64,000 nt of DNA from Desulfolutivibrio sulfodismutans DSM 3696. GTDB lineage: Bacteria > Desulfobacterota > Desulfovibrionia > Desulfovibrionales > Desulfovibrionaceae. Positions 42,767 through 50,886 of the stretch are shown piece after piece; position 1 is the first letter of the stretch, and every line of letters begins with the position of its first letter. The notes below the pieces were generated by a model. The model searched no databases. It had not been told where the DNA came from and was given only the letters and a program-made list of their open reading frames with translations. The stretch lies in contig NZ_CP045504.1 of the NCBI RefSeq assembly GCF_013376455.1, positions 186,001 through 250,000 of the forward strand, in the 5' to 3' direction. The translations under genes and the position numbers were made by a program.

Positions 42767-44545
42767 TCAGGCCGCCCGTTTTTCTCCGGGACCGGACAGG
42801 CAGCGGTCCATTTCCCGGACCTTGTCCAGCACCCGCTTGCGGATGTGGCGAAACTCCACCATGTCCTTCATGCCGTAGGAAGTCCGGGCATGGCACAGGC
42901 CGGAGACGTCCATGATCTCGTTGTAAAGATAGGGCAGATACAACGGGTCTTGTTTGAAAAAGACCGTGAGGCGCTGGAACATGGCCCGTATCTCGGCCGT
43001 GTTCTTGCCGGGATGCTTGAAGAGTTTCTCCAGATGGTTCCCGGCGTTTTTCAGCGAGGAGGACCATTTGGCCGCCCGGGGGGCGAAGACCGGCCGGACC
43101 CTTGGCGAGCGTGCCCGCTTAAAGGCCGCAAAAAAGCGTTCCAGGCTACCCGGCGCGCAGGACAACGCGCCGCTTCGGTGGGCCTCGTCCAGGGTGACGT
43201 TTTTGGCCGATTCGATGACCAGACCGCCGCCGTAGAGGTTGCAGACCGGGATGTTTCCTTCGCGAAGCGTCTGCTCCAGATCGCGTTTGGCCGCCATGTA
43301 GGCCACGGTGGTGTGGATGGTCTGGCCGTGGGCGTTGGTGGTGGTGACATCATGCCTGGATGTTCCCTGATGTTTCTGTGCCGCCGAGTGGTGTCCCGGG
43401 GCGTGGGAGCAGTCCCCGGTCCAGGAGAAGTCTTGCCCGGCCAGGAGGATGCTTGAAACCCCGCAGGCGTACAGAAACCGGAAAAGCGACACGCCCACGT
43501 TGCCGCCCGCGTCGAGGATCATTTCCTGGTCGGCCATGACATAGGTGGCCAACCCGCCCACGCTCCACATGGGTAGGGTGGGGCCGGGATACATGGCTAC
43601 GACCTCGGGGTCCATCTTGGTGGAATAGATGAGCGGGATGTCGGCGGCAAAGGACTTGTCGCGCAGGTTGTCGATGCACACCCGCATCTCCGGCCGAAAG
43701 TCGATGGCCATGCAGATGTCGGGCCGAAGCCCCGTGCCCTCCAGGGCGGGCAGGGTCTGCAGGGCCGTGGCGTAGAGGGCCCGTCCCCTGCGTTTGGCCA
43801 ACTCCGGCGCAAACCGGGCCAGGGAAGGCCCGGCTCCGAGGATCACGGCGGCCATGCCCTGGCCCATGCCCCGAAGCCCGAGCAGGCTGCCTTCGGACAT
43901 GGCCCGGTGATAGTTTTTGAGTTCGTTGCCGACCATGACGTCTTGCTTTTGCCGCAGGGTGGACAGTTCCACGGAAATGTTCTCCAGCCTGCCTCGGGCA
44001 TGGGCGGTCCACCGGGCGTATTCCGGGCCGAATTGGCTGGAGGGCAGATCCGAACGCAGATGGATTTTCCCGAAGATGAAGCAGACGTCCATGGGCCGCA
44101 GCCGTTCCTCGAAGACCTTTTTGTCCGGAGGCAGGAATTCCAGCTTTCCCGCCGCCAGAAAGGGGCGATAGTCGGTCTGTCCCAGGCAGGCCAGGAGCAG
44201 GTCAGCCCGGGGTTCGACGACCAGCACCTTGTGGGTGTCCGGGGTCTTGGCCAGGATATGGTTTACGCCGTAGCCCAGGCCCGAGCCGATGATGATGGTG
44301 CCTCCGGCGGCCAGGCGGCCGTCGTCGGCCGGGGTCCAGTCGCGATAGGCCACAGAGGGGGGGATGGCCCCGTGCAGCCGCACTCCTTGTTCCGTCTGGT
44401 AGTCCAGGAACCCCATGGGATTTCTGATCAGACGCCCGGCCAGGGTCTCGGGGACGATGTTCTGGGAGGCCAGCCAGGGGATGACCGGGGCCTTGGCCGC
44501 CGTCAGGGCGGAGAGGTTGTCCTGCAAAAAAACATTGACGGGCAT
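42767..44545 (-). CDS. DUF115 / MptE-like motility-associated glycosyltransferase-type protein
   Basis: A 592-residue protein. The ATG at 44545 (GAGGAT upstream) gives MPVNVFLQDNLSALTAAK. The central DUF115 domain (about residues 205-400) has VILGAGPSLARFAPEL, PDICMAIDFRPEM, GGNVGVSLFRFLYACG and LLAGQDFSWT, the pattern shared by 6-hydroxymethylpterin pyrophosphokinase MptE and by Maf flagellin glycosylation factors. In bacteria such proteins typically transfer nonulosonic acids to flagellin. No flagellar or sugar-synthesis genes are in the window, so the target is unknown. Divergent from the cysteine synthase fusion. Confidence 0.82.
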   Translation of the reverse strand: MPVNVFLQDNLSALTAAKAPVIPWLASQNIVPETLAGRLIRNPMGFLDYQTEQGVRLHGAIPPSVAYRDWTPADDGRLAAGGTIIIGSGLGYGVNHILAKTPDTHKVLVVEPRADLLLACLGQTDYRPFLAAGKLEFLPPDKKVFEERLRPMDVCFIFGKIHLRSDLPSSQFGPEYARWTAHARGRLENISVELSTLRQKQDVMVGNELKNYHRAMSEGSLLGLRGMGQGMAAVILGAGPSLARFAPELAKRRGRALYATALQTLPALEGTGLRPDICMAIDFRPEMRVCIDNLRDKSFAADIPLIYSTKMDPEVVAMYPGPTLPMWSVGGLATYVMADQEMILDAGGNVGVSLFRFLYACGVSSILLAGQDFSWTGDCSHAPGHHSAAQKHQGTSRHDVTTTNAHGQTIHTTVAYMAAKRDLEQTLREGNIPVCNLYGGGLVIESAKNVTLDEAHRSGALSCAPGSLERFFAAFKRARSPRVRPVFAPRAAKWSSSLKNAGNHLEKLFKHPGKNTAEIRAMFQRLTVFFKQDPLYLPYLYNEIMDVSGLCHARTSYGMKDMVEFRHIRKRVLDKVREMDRCLSGPGEKRAA

Positions 44546-44675
44546 GGCATATCCTCGCGCACGGTTTTTTCGATTTCTAGCAAGTTCCCTGCCACCCTTG
44601 CGCAGTGCGCCGTTTTTGCCTAACACACGGCCTGTCCGGACATTTTTCGGAACCATCCCCTCCAAGGCGCACAAC

Positions 44676-47018
44676 ATGATCCATGACGATATTTTGACTC
44701 TCATCGGGAACACCCCCCTGGTGGCCATCCGTCGCCTGAGCCCCAATCCGGCCGTGCCCGTGGTGGTGAAGTTCGAGGCCAAAAATCCCGGCGGCTCCAT
44801 CAAGGACCGGGTGGCCATGGCCATGATCGGCGCGGCCGAGGCCTCGGGCGAGCTGACCCGGGACAAGACCGTCATTGAGGCCACCTCCGGCAACACCGGC
44901 ATCGGGCTGGCCATGGTCTGCGCCGTCAAAGGCTATCGCCTGCGGCTCCTCATGCCCGCCTCGGCCTCCGAGGAGCGCAAGCGCATCATGCGCGCCTACG
45001 GCGCGGAGATCGTGCTCACCCCCGGGCACATGGGCACCGACGGGGCCATCGAGGAGGCCTACCGCCTGGCCCGGGAGCATCCCGACAAATACGTGCTCAT
45101 GGACCAGTTCAACAATCCGGCCAGCATCGACGCCCACTACCGGGGCACGGGCCTGGAGATATGGGAGCAGACCGAGGGGAAACTGACCCATCTGGTGGTG
45201 ACGCTGGGCACCTCGGGCACGGCCATGGGTTGCGCCAAGATCCTCAAGGAAAAAAATCCCGCCGTGCGCGTGGTGGCCGTGGAGCCCTCTCCCGGACACC
45301 GCATCCAGGGCCTCAAAAACATGCAGGAGTCGTATCCGCCGGGAATTTATGACAAGCATGCCATGGATGAGATCATCCATGTGGCCGATGAGGAGGCCTT
45401 CGAGATGGCCCGTCGCCTAGCCCGGGAGGAGGGCATCCTGGCCGGGATGAGCGGCGGCGCGGCCATGGCCGGGGCGCTCCGCGTGGCCGCCGGGCTGACG
45501 TCTGGGCTTGTAGCCACGATTTTGCCCGATGGCGGCGAACGCTACCTGAGCACAACCCTTTTCGCCACGCCCGAAAAAAAAGGCGTGGCCCTGTGCGGCG
45601 TCTCCGGGGCGAAGACGGCCTACCTCGACCCGGCCGCCGGTCCCCACGGACTGTTCGCCATGGGGCCGCCCCTGACCGTTCCGGGCGATCTGGACGGCTG
45701 GCGGCGCATTGTGTTCCTGGACGTGCTGGCCCGCTATCTCAAGCGGGGCGGGGCCAGGGTCACGGCCGTGGCGGGGGTGGCCGACCTGGAGGACAAGGCC
45801 CTCTTGGCCGCCGCCGAGACCGGCGTGACCCGGGCCGAATACGCCGCCCGGGCCATGGACGCCCTGTCCCGGACGGCCGCCCGGCTTGGCGTGGAGGTCG
45901 CCTTTGTGGCCGCCTCGTCGGCCAAGGACCGGGCCGTGGACCTGGCCGACAGGCTCATGCGCCGGGGTCTGGCCTATGAGAAGCTGCGCAGCGTCTATTT
46001 CGACGTGGCCCGGGACAAGGGCTACGGAGAACTCCTGCATGCCGACCAAAGCAAACTGGCCCTGGGCAAAACCGTGGATCTGGCGGCCTATCTCAAGGAA
46101 AATCCCCAGGATTTCACCCTGCTCAAACGCGTCAGCTTAAAAGACCTCAAACGCGGCGACCTGCTGGTCACCCCCTGGGGCAATGTCCGGCCGAGCTGGT
46201 TTTTGCAGATGGCCGTGGCCGCCCTGGCCGGAGTTTCGGCCATCAGCGTGGTGGTGGCCGGCGAGGACCAATGCTTTCCGCACCTGGAGAACCTGCGCTC
46301 CATCTGGTCCCGGGCGGCTGGCGTCAGCCCGGAGGCCTGGCTTGTGACCGGGCAGGTCAAGGGGGGCGAACCGGCCCGCCGGGACGGGGAGCCGTCGATC
46401 CCAGGCGTCGAGGGCCTTGTGGCCGCAGGGATGGCCTTCCGGGACGTGCGCCTGTGGCTTTTGTCCGCCGCCTACCGCAAGTCCTTGTCCCTGGCCCCGG
46501 ACACCCTGGCCATGTGGGGCAAAAACCGGGCCCGGGTCCAGGAGACGGCGGTCATGCTGTCGGAGATCGCCTCCGGAGGGGCTGGCGGCGGCGCAGACGG
46601 CAAAAAGGACACCCCGGCCGCCCTGGCCGCCAGGGGGTTGTTCCCGGCCCTGGCCAAGGCCCTGGAAGACGATCTGGGACTGTACCGCTTTTGGCCCGAG
46701 CTGTTCGCCTTTTGCCGGGCCATCAACACCCAGGCCGCCTCCCGCAGCCTGTCTGCGGCGGACGCCTCTCTCTGTCTGGCGGCCCTGGGCGATGTGGACG
46801 GGGTACTCGGGCTTTTGGACGAAAACGCCCTGCCCGTGCCCCGAACCCGGTGGCCCGAGGCCGTGGCCGCCCTGGTCGCCAGCCGGGAGACCGCCCGCCG
46901 CGACAAAGACTTCCTGTTGGCCGACCGTCTGCGCGAGGACATTGCTGCGGCCGGATTCCGCCTGGACGACACCCCTTCGGGGACGCGGCTTTTTCCCGCG
47001 TCCGGGCTTGGCTCGTAA
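44676..47018 (+). CDS. cysteine synthase fused to a degenerate cysteinyl-tRNA synthetase
   Basis: A 780-residue fusion. Residues 1-305 are a full O-acetylserine sulfhydrylase: PLP lysine K43 in GGSIKDR, TSGNTG at about 70-74, GTSGTAMG at 178-185 and the C-terminal PDGGERYL. Residues about 310-780 align along the entire length of CysRS: VFLDVLARYLKRGGARVTAVAGVADLEDKAL (Rossmann; given in halves VFLDVLARYLKRGG and VADLEDKA), PWGNVRPSWF, EDQCFPHLENLRS, a DALR-like YRKSLSLAPDTL, and the C-terminal RRDKDFLLADRLREDIAA. The catalytic signatures are lost: HIGH reads DLDG, the KMSKS loop is absent, and HIEC and HHENE became FLQM and HLENL. It therefore probably does not charge tRNA. Start chosen by homology. 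Confidence 0.9.
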   Translation: MIHDDILTLIGNTPLVAIRRLSPNPAVPVVVKFEAKNPGGSIKDRVAMAMIGAAEASGELTRDKTVIEATSGNTGIGLAMVCAVKGYRLRLLMPASASEERKRIMRAYGAEIVLTPGHMGTDGAIEEAYRLAREHPDKYVLMDQFNNPASIDAHYRGTGLEIWEQTEGKLTHLVVTLGTSGTAMGCAKILKEKNPAVRVVAVEPSPGHRIQGLKNMQESYPPGIYDKHAMDEIIHVADEEAFEMARRLAREEGILAGMSGGAAMAGALRVAAGLTSGLVATILPDGGERYLSTTLFATPEKKGVALCGVSGAKTAYLDPAAGPHGLFAMGPPLTVPGDLDGWRRIVFLDVLARYLKRGGARVTAVAGVADLEDKALLAAAETGVTRAEYAARAMDALSRTAARLGVEVAFVAASSAKDRAVDLADRLMRRGLAYEKLRSVYFDVARDKGYGELLHADQSKLALGKTVDLAAYLKENPQDFTLLKRVSLKDLKRGDLLVTPWGNVRPSWFLQMAVAALAGVSAISVVVAGEDQCFPHLENLRSIWSRAAGVSPEAWLVTGQVKGGEPARRDGEPSIPGVEGLVAAGMAFRDVRLWLLSAAYRKSLSLAPDTLAMWGKNRARVQETAVMLSEIASGGAGGGADGKKDTPAALAARGLFPALAKALEDDLGLYRFWPELFAFCRAINTQAASRSLSAADASLCLAALGDVDGVLGLLDENALPVPRTRWPEAVAALVASRETARRDKDFLLADRLREDIAAAGFRLDDTPSGTRLFPASGLGS

Positions 47019-47032
47019 GCCGGGGAGACGAT

Positions 47033-47854
47033 TTACGGGACGTGTTTTTTGAGAAAGGCGGCGGTCTGCCGGATGACCGCCGGATGGTAGAGAAGGGCCA
47101 CATGGCTCATGGGCGGGGTGTGCCAGGTCGTCCAGCCCTCCCCGGTCATGGCGCTTGAGGCGTTTGGCAGCACCATGTCGTCGGCGGGGCTTACGATGTT
47201 GAGTTTGTGCACGGCCACGGCCTCGGGCCGGGCCGCTAGGGCCGGGAAAAGCGGCGAAACGGGCAGAAGCTGTCTGCCCACCGTGCTGCAAAAGGCCAGG
47301 GCGGCCATCTTGCTGCCGTGATGCGGCGCGCCGAGGGTCACGGCGGCCACGGTGGCCCGGGCGATGCGCGGGTCGGCCAGCAGGCGGCGGATGAAGAGCC
47401 CGCCCATGCTGTGCCCCACCAGCGCGATGCGCGGGGTGTCGTCAAGGATGGCATGGACCTGGGCGATGAGGCGCGTTGCGATGTCCTCGAAGGAGCGCGT
47501 CCCAAAGGAGTTGTAGCCCAGGGCGTGGCTTCGGCCGAGTCCGGCCATGGCCAGGGCCGGGGCGAAGATGATCCAGGCCCCCGGGGTGTGGTAGAGGCCG
47601 TGGATGAGCACCACTCCGGGACGCGAGGTGGGGGCCTTTCCCCGGGGTCGCCACAGAAACGGAAAAAATCCCAGAGGCAATGTCAGCGTCGCCCAACAAA
47701 ACGCCCCCACACCCCAGCACAAGGCCCGGACCATGTCCCGGCGGGGCAGGGGCGGAGTCGTGTCCGGGGCATTCCCGGATTCGTAGGTGAACAGGGAATA
47801 GCTGACGATGCACACGACCACGGCAGAGATCAGAATGGCGAACAAAAGGGGCAT
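47033..47854 (-). CDS. membrane-anchored alpha/beta hydrolase (lipase/esterase)
   Basis: A 273-residue protein with two N-terminal hydrophobic segments (about residues 2-22 and 45-67) before an alpha/beta hydrolase domain. VVLIHGLYHTPGAW is the oxyanion region, GHSMGG holds the nucleophile Ser149, SPADDMVLP the acid and TPPMSHVALLYHP the catalytic His. GAPHHGS is typical of triacylglycerol lipase/palmitoyl-esterase types. The ATG at 47854 has GAGGTG upstream. It is convergent with the cysteine synthase fusion (14 bases between stops); no lipase foldase is nearby. Confidence 0.85.
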   Translation of the reverse strand: MPLLFAILISAVVVCIVSYSLFTYESGNAPDTTPPLPRRDMVRALCWGVGAFCWATLTLPLGFFPFLWRPRGKAPTSRPGVVLIHGLYHTPGAWIIFAPALAMAGLGRSHALGYNSFGTRSFEDIATRLIAQVHAILDDTPRIALVGHSMGGLFIRRLLADPRIARATVAAVTLGAPHHGSKMAALAFCSTVGRQLLPVSPLFPALAARPEAVAVHKLNIVSPADDMVLPNASSAMTGEGWTTWHTPPMSHVALLYHPAVIRQTAAFLKKHVP

Positions 47855-48139
47855 GGGCGGGGCACCTCGCGAATGCGGTTGTTTTGAAGGGTGAACGGTA
47901 CCGGGAAGCCGGGGGAGGCGCAAGAGCGTCCGGGCGGGAGGACTGAGGCCGATCACGAAAACCAGGCCTGATCCAGGGACGTTGACGCGGTGAGGCCGGG
48001 AGCCTGGGCGGACGATTCAGGTTTTCATATGCAGCGTTTGTGTGTTTTTTTAAGGGGTTGCCTCCTTGCGTGGGGTTTGCGGGTTGACCTGGGCGCTTGG
48101 GAGAAAGGTGGCGAATTGCTGTCGGGCCGGGAAAAGGTG

Positions 48140-48168
48140 TTGACAGGCAGCGGCCCGGAGGATAAACG
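48140..48168 (+). promoter_or_regulatory. promoter of tRNA-Val/tRNA-Asp
   Basis: A perfect TTGACA (48140-48145), 17 bases, TAAACG (48163-48168), ending 16 bases before the tRNA at 48185. The rest of the 330-base gap back to the lipase start holds nothing recognisable. Confidence 0.7.
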
Positions 48169-48184
48169 CTTTTCTTCGCAAGGC

Positions 48185-48260
48185 GGGCGGGTAGCTCAGC
48201 TGGGAGAGCATCGGCCTTACAAGCCGGGGGTCACAGGTTCGAGTCCTGTTCCGCCTACCA
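48185..48260 (+). tRNA. tRNA-Val (anticodon TAC)
   Basis: A 76-base cloverleaf with anticodon loop CTTACAA, T-arm GGTTCGAGTCC, and encoded CCA. The acceptor pairs GGGCGGG with TCCGCCT, so pair 1-72 is a G-U wobble and 7-66 is also G-U. An in-register AGGCGGG lies four bases further upstream and would pair better, but would make the tRNA 80 bases long. Confidence 0.93.
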
Positions 48261-48273
48261 GGATGCGGCATGC

Positions 48274-48350
48274 GGGGCCGTAGTTAAGCTGGTTATAACG
48301 CCGGCCTGTCACGTCGGAGGGCGCGAGTTCGAGTCTCGTCGGCCCCGCCA
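48274..48350 (+). tRNA. tRNA-Asp (anticodon GTC)
   Basis: A 77-base cloverleaf with acceptor GGGGCCG/CGGCCCC, anticodon loop CTGTCAC, discriminator G as expected for Asp, and encoded CCA. It follows tRNA-Val by 13 bases. Confidence 0.97.
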
Positions 48351-48359
48351 CAAGAAAGC

Positions 48360-48397
48360 AAGGGTTTGGAAGAAAGCTTCCAAACCCTTTTTTCTTT
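48360..48397 (+). terminator. intrinsic terminator after tRNA-Asp
   Basis: A 13-bp stem, AAGGGTTTGGAAG (48360-48372) with CTTCCAAACCCTT (48377-48389), AAAG loop, then TTTTCTTT. Confidence 0.92.
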
Positions 48398-48600
48398 GCT
48401 GCGCCCAGGGCCTCCCGCGCGGCCGGGGGCATTTTGCGCCAGCCTCATCGGCCATCCCGAGCGGCCGGGGCGGAGGCGAGGGCCATGTCCGTACGGACGC
48501 ATGGAGTGGCGGGTTGTTCCGGGATTTTGGAAACGGCTTGAGTCCCCGGGATTACGCGTCAGCCGCGTCTGGGGTTTTTGGTCTGAATGCGAAATACATG

Positions 48601-48629
48601 TTGACTGCCAGGGCCGCTTAAAGTAGACA
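48601..48629 (+). promoter_or_regulatory. promoter of tRNA-His
   Basis: TTGACT (48601-48606), 17 bases, TAGACA (48624-48629), ending 13 bases ahead of the tRNA at 48643. It lies in the roughly 290-base gap after tRNA-Asp, which otherwise only holds the tRNA-Asp terminator. Confidence 0.7.
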
Positions 48630-48642
48630 AAAAAGTTCACGC

Positions 48643-48719
48643 GGTGACTGTAGCTCAGTTGGTAGAGTACCAGGTTGTGGCCCTGGGTGCCGTGGGTTCG
48701 AGCCCCATCAGTCACCCCA
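48643..48719 (+). tRNA. tRNA-His (anticodon GTG)
   Basis: A 77-base cloverleaf including the extra G-1 opposite C73, the identity element of tRNA-His. Acceptor GTGACTG pairs with CAGTCAC; anticodon loop TTGTGGC sits between CCAGG and CCTGG; CCA is encoded. Confidence 0.97.
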
Positions 48720-48733
48720 TTTTTCCCTTGCCG

Positions 48734-48768
48734 AAAGGCCCGGTTCTTAGCCGGGCCTTTTGCTTTTT
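48734..48768 (+). terminator. intrinsic terminator after tRNA-His
   Basis: A 10-bp stem, AAAGGCCCGG (48734-48743) with CCGGGCCTTT (48751-48760), followed by TGCTTTTT. Confidence 0.9.
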
Positions 48769-48871
48769 CAGGCCTTTTCCTTCCGGCGCAGGCAGGCACG
48801 GGGCAGCCCCGCAGCAGGGTGCGCGCGGCCCGGCGGCGGTCTTTGGGCCGCGCGCCGGGCGCAATGGATCG

Positions 48872-49516
48872 CTATGCCTCGCGAAGCGTGCGGTAGCGGG
48901 CCAGATCCTCCACGGACACAAGCGGGAAATCGTGCCGCCTGGCGAAGGCCGCCACCTCCGGGAGCCGGGACATGGAGCCGTCGCTGTTGGTCAGTTCGCA
49001 CAAGACGCCGCTTGGGTCGAAACCCGCCAGCCGCATGAGGTCCACCGTGGCCTCGGTGTGTCCCCGGCGCTCCAGCACCCCGCCGGGTTTGGCCCGAAGC
49101 GGAAAGACGTGCCCCGGACGCACCAGGTCGGACGGTTTGGCCTCGGCGGCCACGGCGGTCTTCACCGTGGTCAGGCGGTCGGCGGCCGACACCCCGGTGG
49201 TGACGCCGTGCGCGGCCTCGATGCTCACGGTGAAGGCCGTGCCGTTTTTGCAGGTGTTTTTGGCCACCATGGGCGGCAGTTCCAGGGCGTCGGCCTTTTC
49301 GTCCGTGAGGCACAGGCACACGATGCCGCTGCACTCCCGGATGAGCATGGCCATCTGTTCCCGGGTGAGGGTCTGGGCGGGGAAAATGAGGTCGCCCTCG
49401 TTTTCCCGGGACTCGTCGTCCACGACCAGGATGCCGCGCCCCTGCCGCAGGGCGGTCAGGGCGCGTTCGACGTTTTTCACCGGGGATGACTCGAAACACG
49501 TGGGGGACTGATTCAT
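48872..49516 (-). CDS. ribB: 3,4-dihydroxy-2-butanone 4-phosphate synthase
   Basis: A 214-residue riboflavin-synthesis enzyme that converts ribulose 5-phosphate to the four-carbon precursor of the lumazine ring. The acidic magnesium loop [30 protein letters not shown] and [14 protein letters not shown] are intact. The ATG at 49516 has AAGGAG upstream; there is no fused GTP cyclohydrolase domain. The gene is preceded by an FMN riboswitch, so expression should fall when FMN is plentiful. It stands alone; no other rib gene is near. Confidence 0.96.
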   Translation of the reverse strand: MNQSPTCFESSPVKNVERALTALRQGRGILVVDDESRENEGDLIFPAQTLTREQMAMLIRECSGIVCLCLTDEKADALELPPMVAKNTCKNGTAFTVSIEAAHGVTTGVSAADRLTTVKTAVAAEAKPSDLVRPGHVFPLRAKPGGVLERRGHTEATVDLMRLAGFDPSGVLCELTNSDGSMSRLPEVAAFARRHDFPLVSVEDLARYRTLREA

Positions 49517-49683
49517 GGTAAGGCTCCTTGTCTCGTTTGGAGTACCAGAATCAGGGCGTAAGGATGGACAGACCCGTGCCGCGACTGGCTGCAACGCGGC
49601 CGGACGCAAAAAACGTCCGGCGCGTCCCGCAAGCCGGGCGCGACAGGATATGGCGCGCGGCGCACAGTCCGCGCGCGTGTCGT

Positions 49684-49829
49684 CTCCTCTTCCATCCGGA
49701 CTGTCACCGTCGGCTCCGGCCTTGCACCGGATCTGCTGACCCCCCGGCCGGTTCGGCCAGGGGCGCTCGCGGGCTCCCCGGAATGTCCGGGATACCGCCG
49801 GTGGGGAATTGCACCCCGCCCTGAGGATG
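49684..49829 (-). promoter_or_regulatory. FMN riboswitch (RFN element) upstream of ribB
   Basis: Read on the minus strand from 49826: AGGGCGGGGTGCAATTCCCC, CACCGGCGGTA, GCCCGCGAGCG, GGTCAGCAGATCCGGTG, CCGGAGCCGACGGTGACAGT and CCGGATGGAAGAGGA. All six conserved RFN segments occur in order. Between it and ribB a hairpin CCGGACG (49600-49606) with CGTCCGG (49614-49620), and GC-rich stretches around 49650-49680, can serve as the expression platform. Whether it acts on transcription or translation is not clear. Confidence 0.96.
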
Positions 49830-49872
49830 ACGGCAGGTGTAACGCTCTCGCGGTCGGATCGCAACCCTTTCG

Positions 49873-49923
49873 CCGGTGCGCATCGAATTCGGGGATGACG
49901 GGGAGGGGGAGGGCGGAAACGTC
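49873..49923 (+). pseudogene. remnant of an antitoxin gene 3' end
   Basis: These 51 bases match the 3' end of the antitoxin gene (50680-50730) at 49 positions, reading in the same direction, although no complete antitoxin gene precedes them. The match stops 2 bases before the TTGACA of the toxin-antitoxin promoter. It looks like the tail of a lost tandem copy. Confidence 0.8.
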
Positions 49924-49925
49924 GT

Positions 49926-49953
49926 TTGACATTTGAACTAAAAAAAGTACACT
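49926..49953 (+). promoter_or_regulatory. promoter of the HigBA-type operon
   Basis: A perfect TTGACA (49926-49931), a 16-base A-rich spacer and TACACT (49948-49953), ending 34 bases before the toxin ATG. Confidence 0.7.
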
Positions 49954-49987
49954 TCCTTGAGGCATCCAAGAATGAAGGCGTTCCCGC

Positions 49988-50341
49988 ATGAAAAGACTCC
50001 CCGCGTATTTTTACCGGACGGAAACCGGGAAGGAACCTGTTCGTGAGTGGCTGCAAAGCCTGAATCGCGATGACAGAAAGGCTGTTGGTGAGGACGTGAA
50101 ACTGGTGGAATTCGGCTGGCCGGTCGGGATGCCGACCTGTAAACCCATGGGTGAGGGGGTTTTCGAGATTCGGACAGTCCTTTCAGGTGGGAGAATTTCC
50201 CGGATATTCTTTTGCGCTGAGGAGGGGGGGATGTATTTATTGCATGGCATCATCAAAAAAACGCAGAAAACGCCGAAAGGTGATTTGGAAATCGCCAGAA
50301 AACGACGGAAAAATGTGCTTGTGTGGCTCAATAAGGCATAA
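49988..50341 (+). CDS. RelE/HigB-type toxin (phage Gp49-like)
   Basis: A 117-residue protein of the Gp49/HigB family, ribosome-dependent mRNA interferases. It shows [34 protein letters not shown] (in parts: [15 protein letters not shown] and [14 protein letters not shown]), [19 protein letters not shown] and the C-terminal [20 protein letters not shown], the typical basic helix with KKT-x-KTP. Toxin first, antitoxin second is the HigBA order. The gap to the antitoxin ATG is 71 bases. Confidence 0.88.
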   Translation: MKRLPAYFYRTETGKEPVREWLQSLNRDDRKAVGEDVKLVEFGWPVGMPTCKPMGEGVFEIRTVLSGGRISRIFFCAEEGGMYLLHGIIKKTQKTPKGDLEIARKRRKNVLVWLNKA

Positions 50342-50412
50342 TCATTTGATGATGTCTGGTGAATTTACGTTGCTATGTCTTTCATTTTATATATTTTTAT
50401 GGGGAAAACGCC

Positions 50413-50742
50413 ATGAATCACGAACTCCATGATTGCATAGGGTCTTCCTTTGATGATTTCCTGAAGGAAGACGGTACCTATGAAGATTGCCAGGCGGCGG
50501 CGATAAAGAAAGTCATTACCTGGCAGCTTCGTTCCTTCATGGAGGCCGAAAAGGTCACCAAGATGGATTTGGCCCGGAGAATGGGGACCAGCCGGTCTTT
50601 TGTGGATAAGATCCTCGATGCCACAAACACCTCCATCACCCTGGCGACAATCCTTAAGGTCGGGCGCATCATCGGCAAGCCGGTGCGCATCGAATTCGGT
50701 GATGACGGGGAGGGGGACGGCGGAAACGTCTGCCATGCCTGA
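50413..50742 (+). CDS. HigA-type XRE-family antitoxin
   Basis: A 109-residue helix-turn-helix protein. The ATG at 50413 follows GGGGAAAA. The HTH is at about residues 51-100: KMDLARRMGTSRSFVDKILD followed by NTSITLATILKVGRIIGKPVR. The N-terminal half (DDFLKEDGTYEDCQAAAIKK) is the part expected to neutralise the toxin. The 3' end of the gene is the sequence repeated as a remnant at 49873-49923. Confidence 0.88.
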   Translation: MNHELHDCIGSSFDDFLKEDGTYEDCQAAAIKKVITWQLRSFMEAEKVTKMDLARRMGTSRSFVDKILDATNTSITLATILKVGRIIGKPVRIEFGDDGEGDGGNVCHA

Positions 50743-50825
50743 ACCAAGGGAAAAGCGGTCATGTTTTTCCCGTCTCCCGGCGACATCCGAAGGACTGCGC
50801 CGCAGCGTCGGACGCCGCCGGGAGC

Positions 50826-50882
50826 GGGGGGTCCGCAGGGACGCCGTCCCTGCGGGCGGGGTCCGGGGCGGCCGCCCCGGCG
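50826..50882. repeat. partial copy (C) of the modular palindromic intergenic repeat
   Basis: The order GGGGGTCC, an 11+1+11 palindrome (50833-50855), GGGCGGGGTCCGGGGCGG and an 18-bp perfect palindrome (50863-50880) is the same as the right half of element B (60165-60218). The 11-bp arms are CCGCAGGGACG/CGTCCCTGCGG here, not the CCGGGGGAAAT type of A and B. It separates the antitoxin and reductase 3' ends and may terminate both transcripts. Confidence 0.7.
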
Positions 50883-50886
50883 TATG

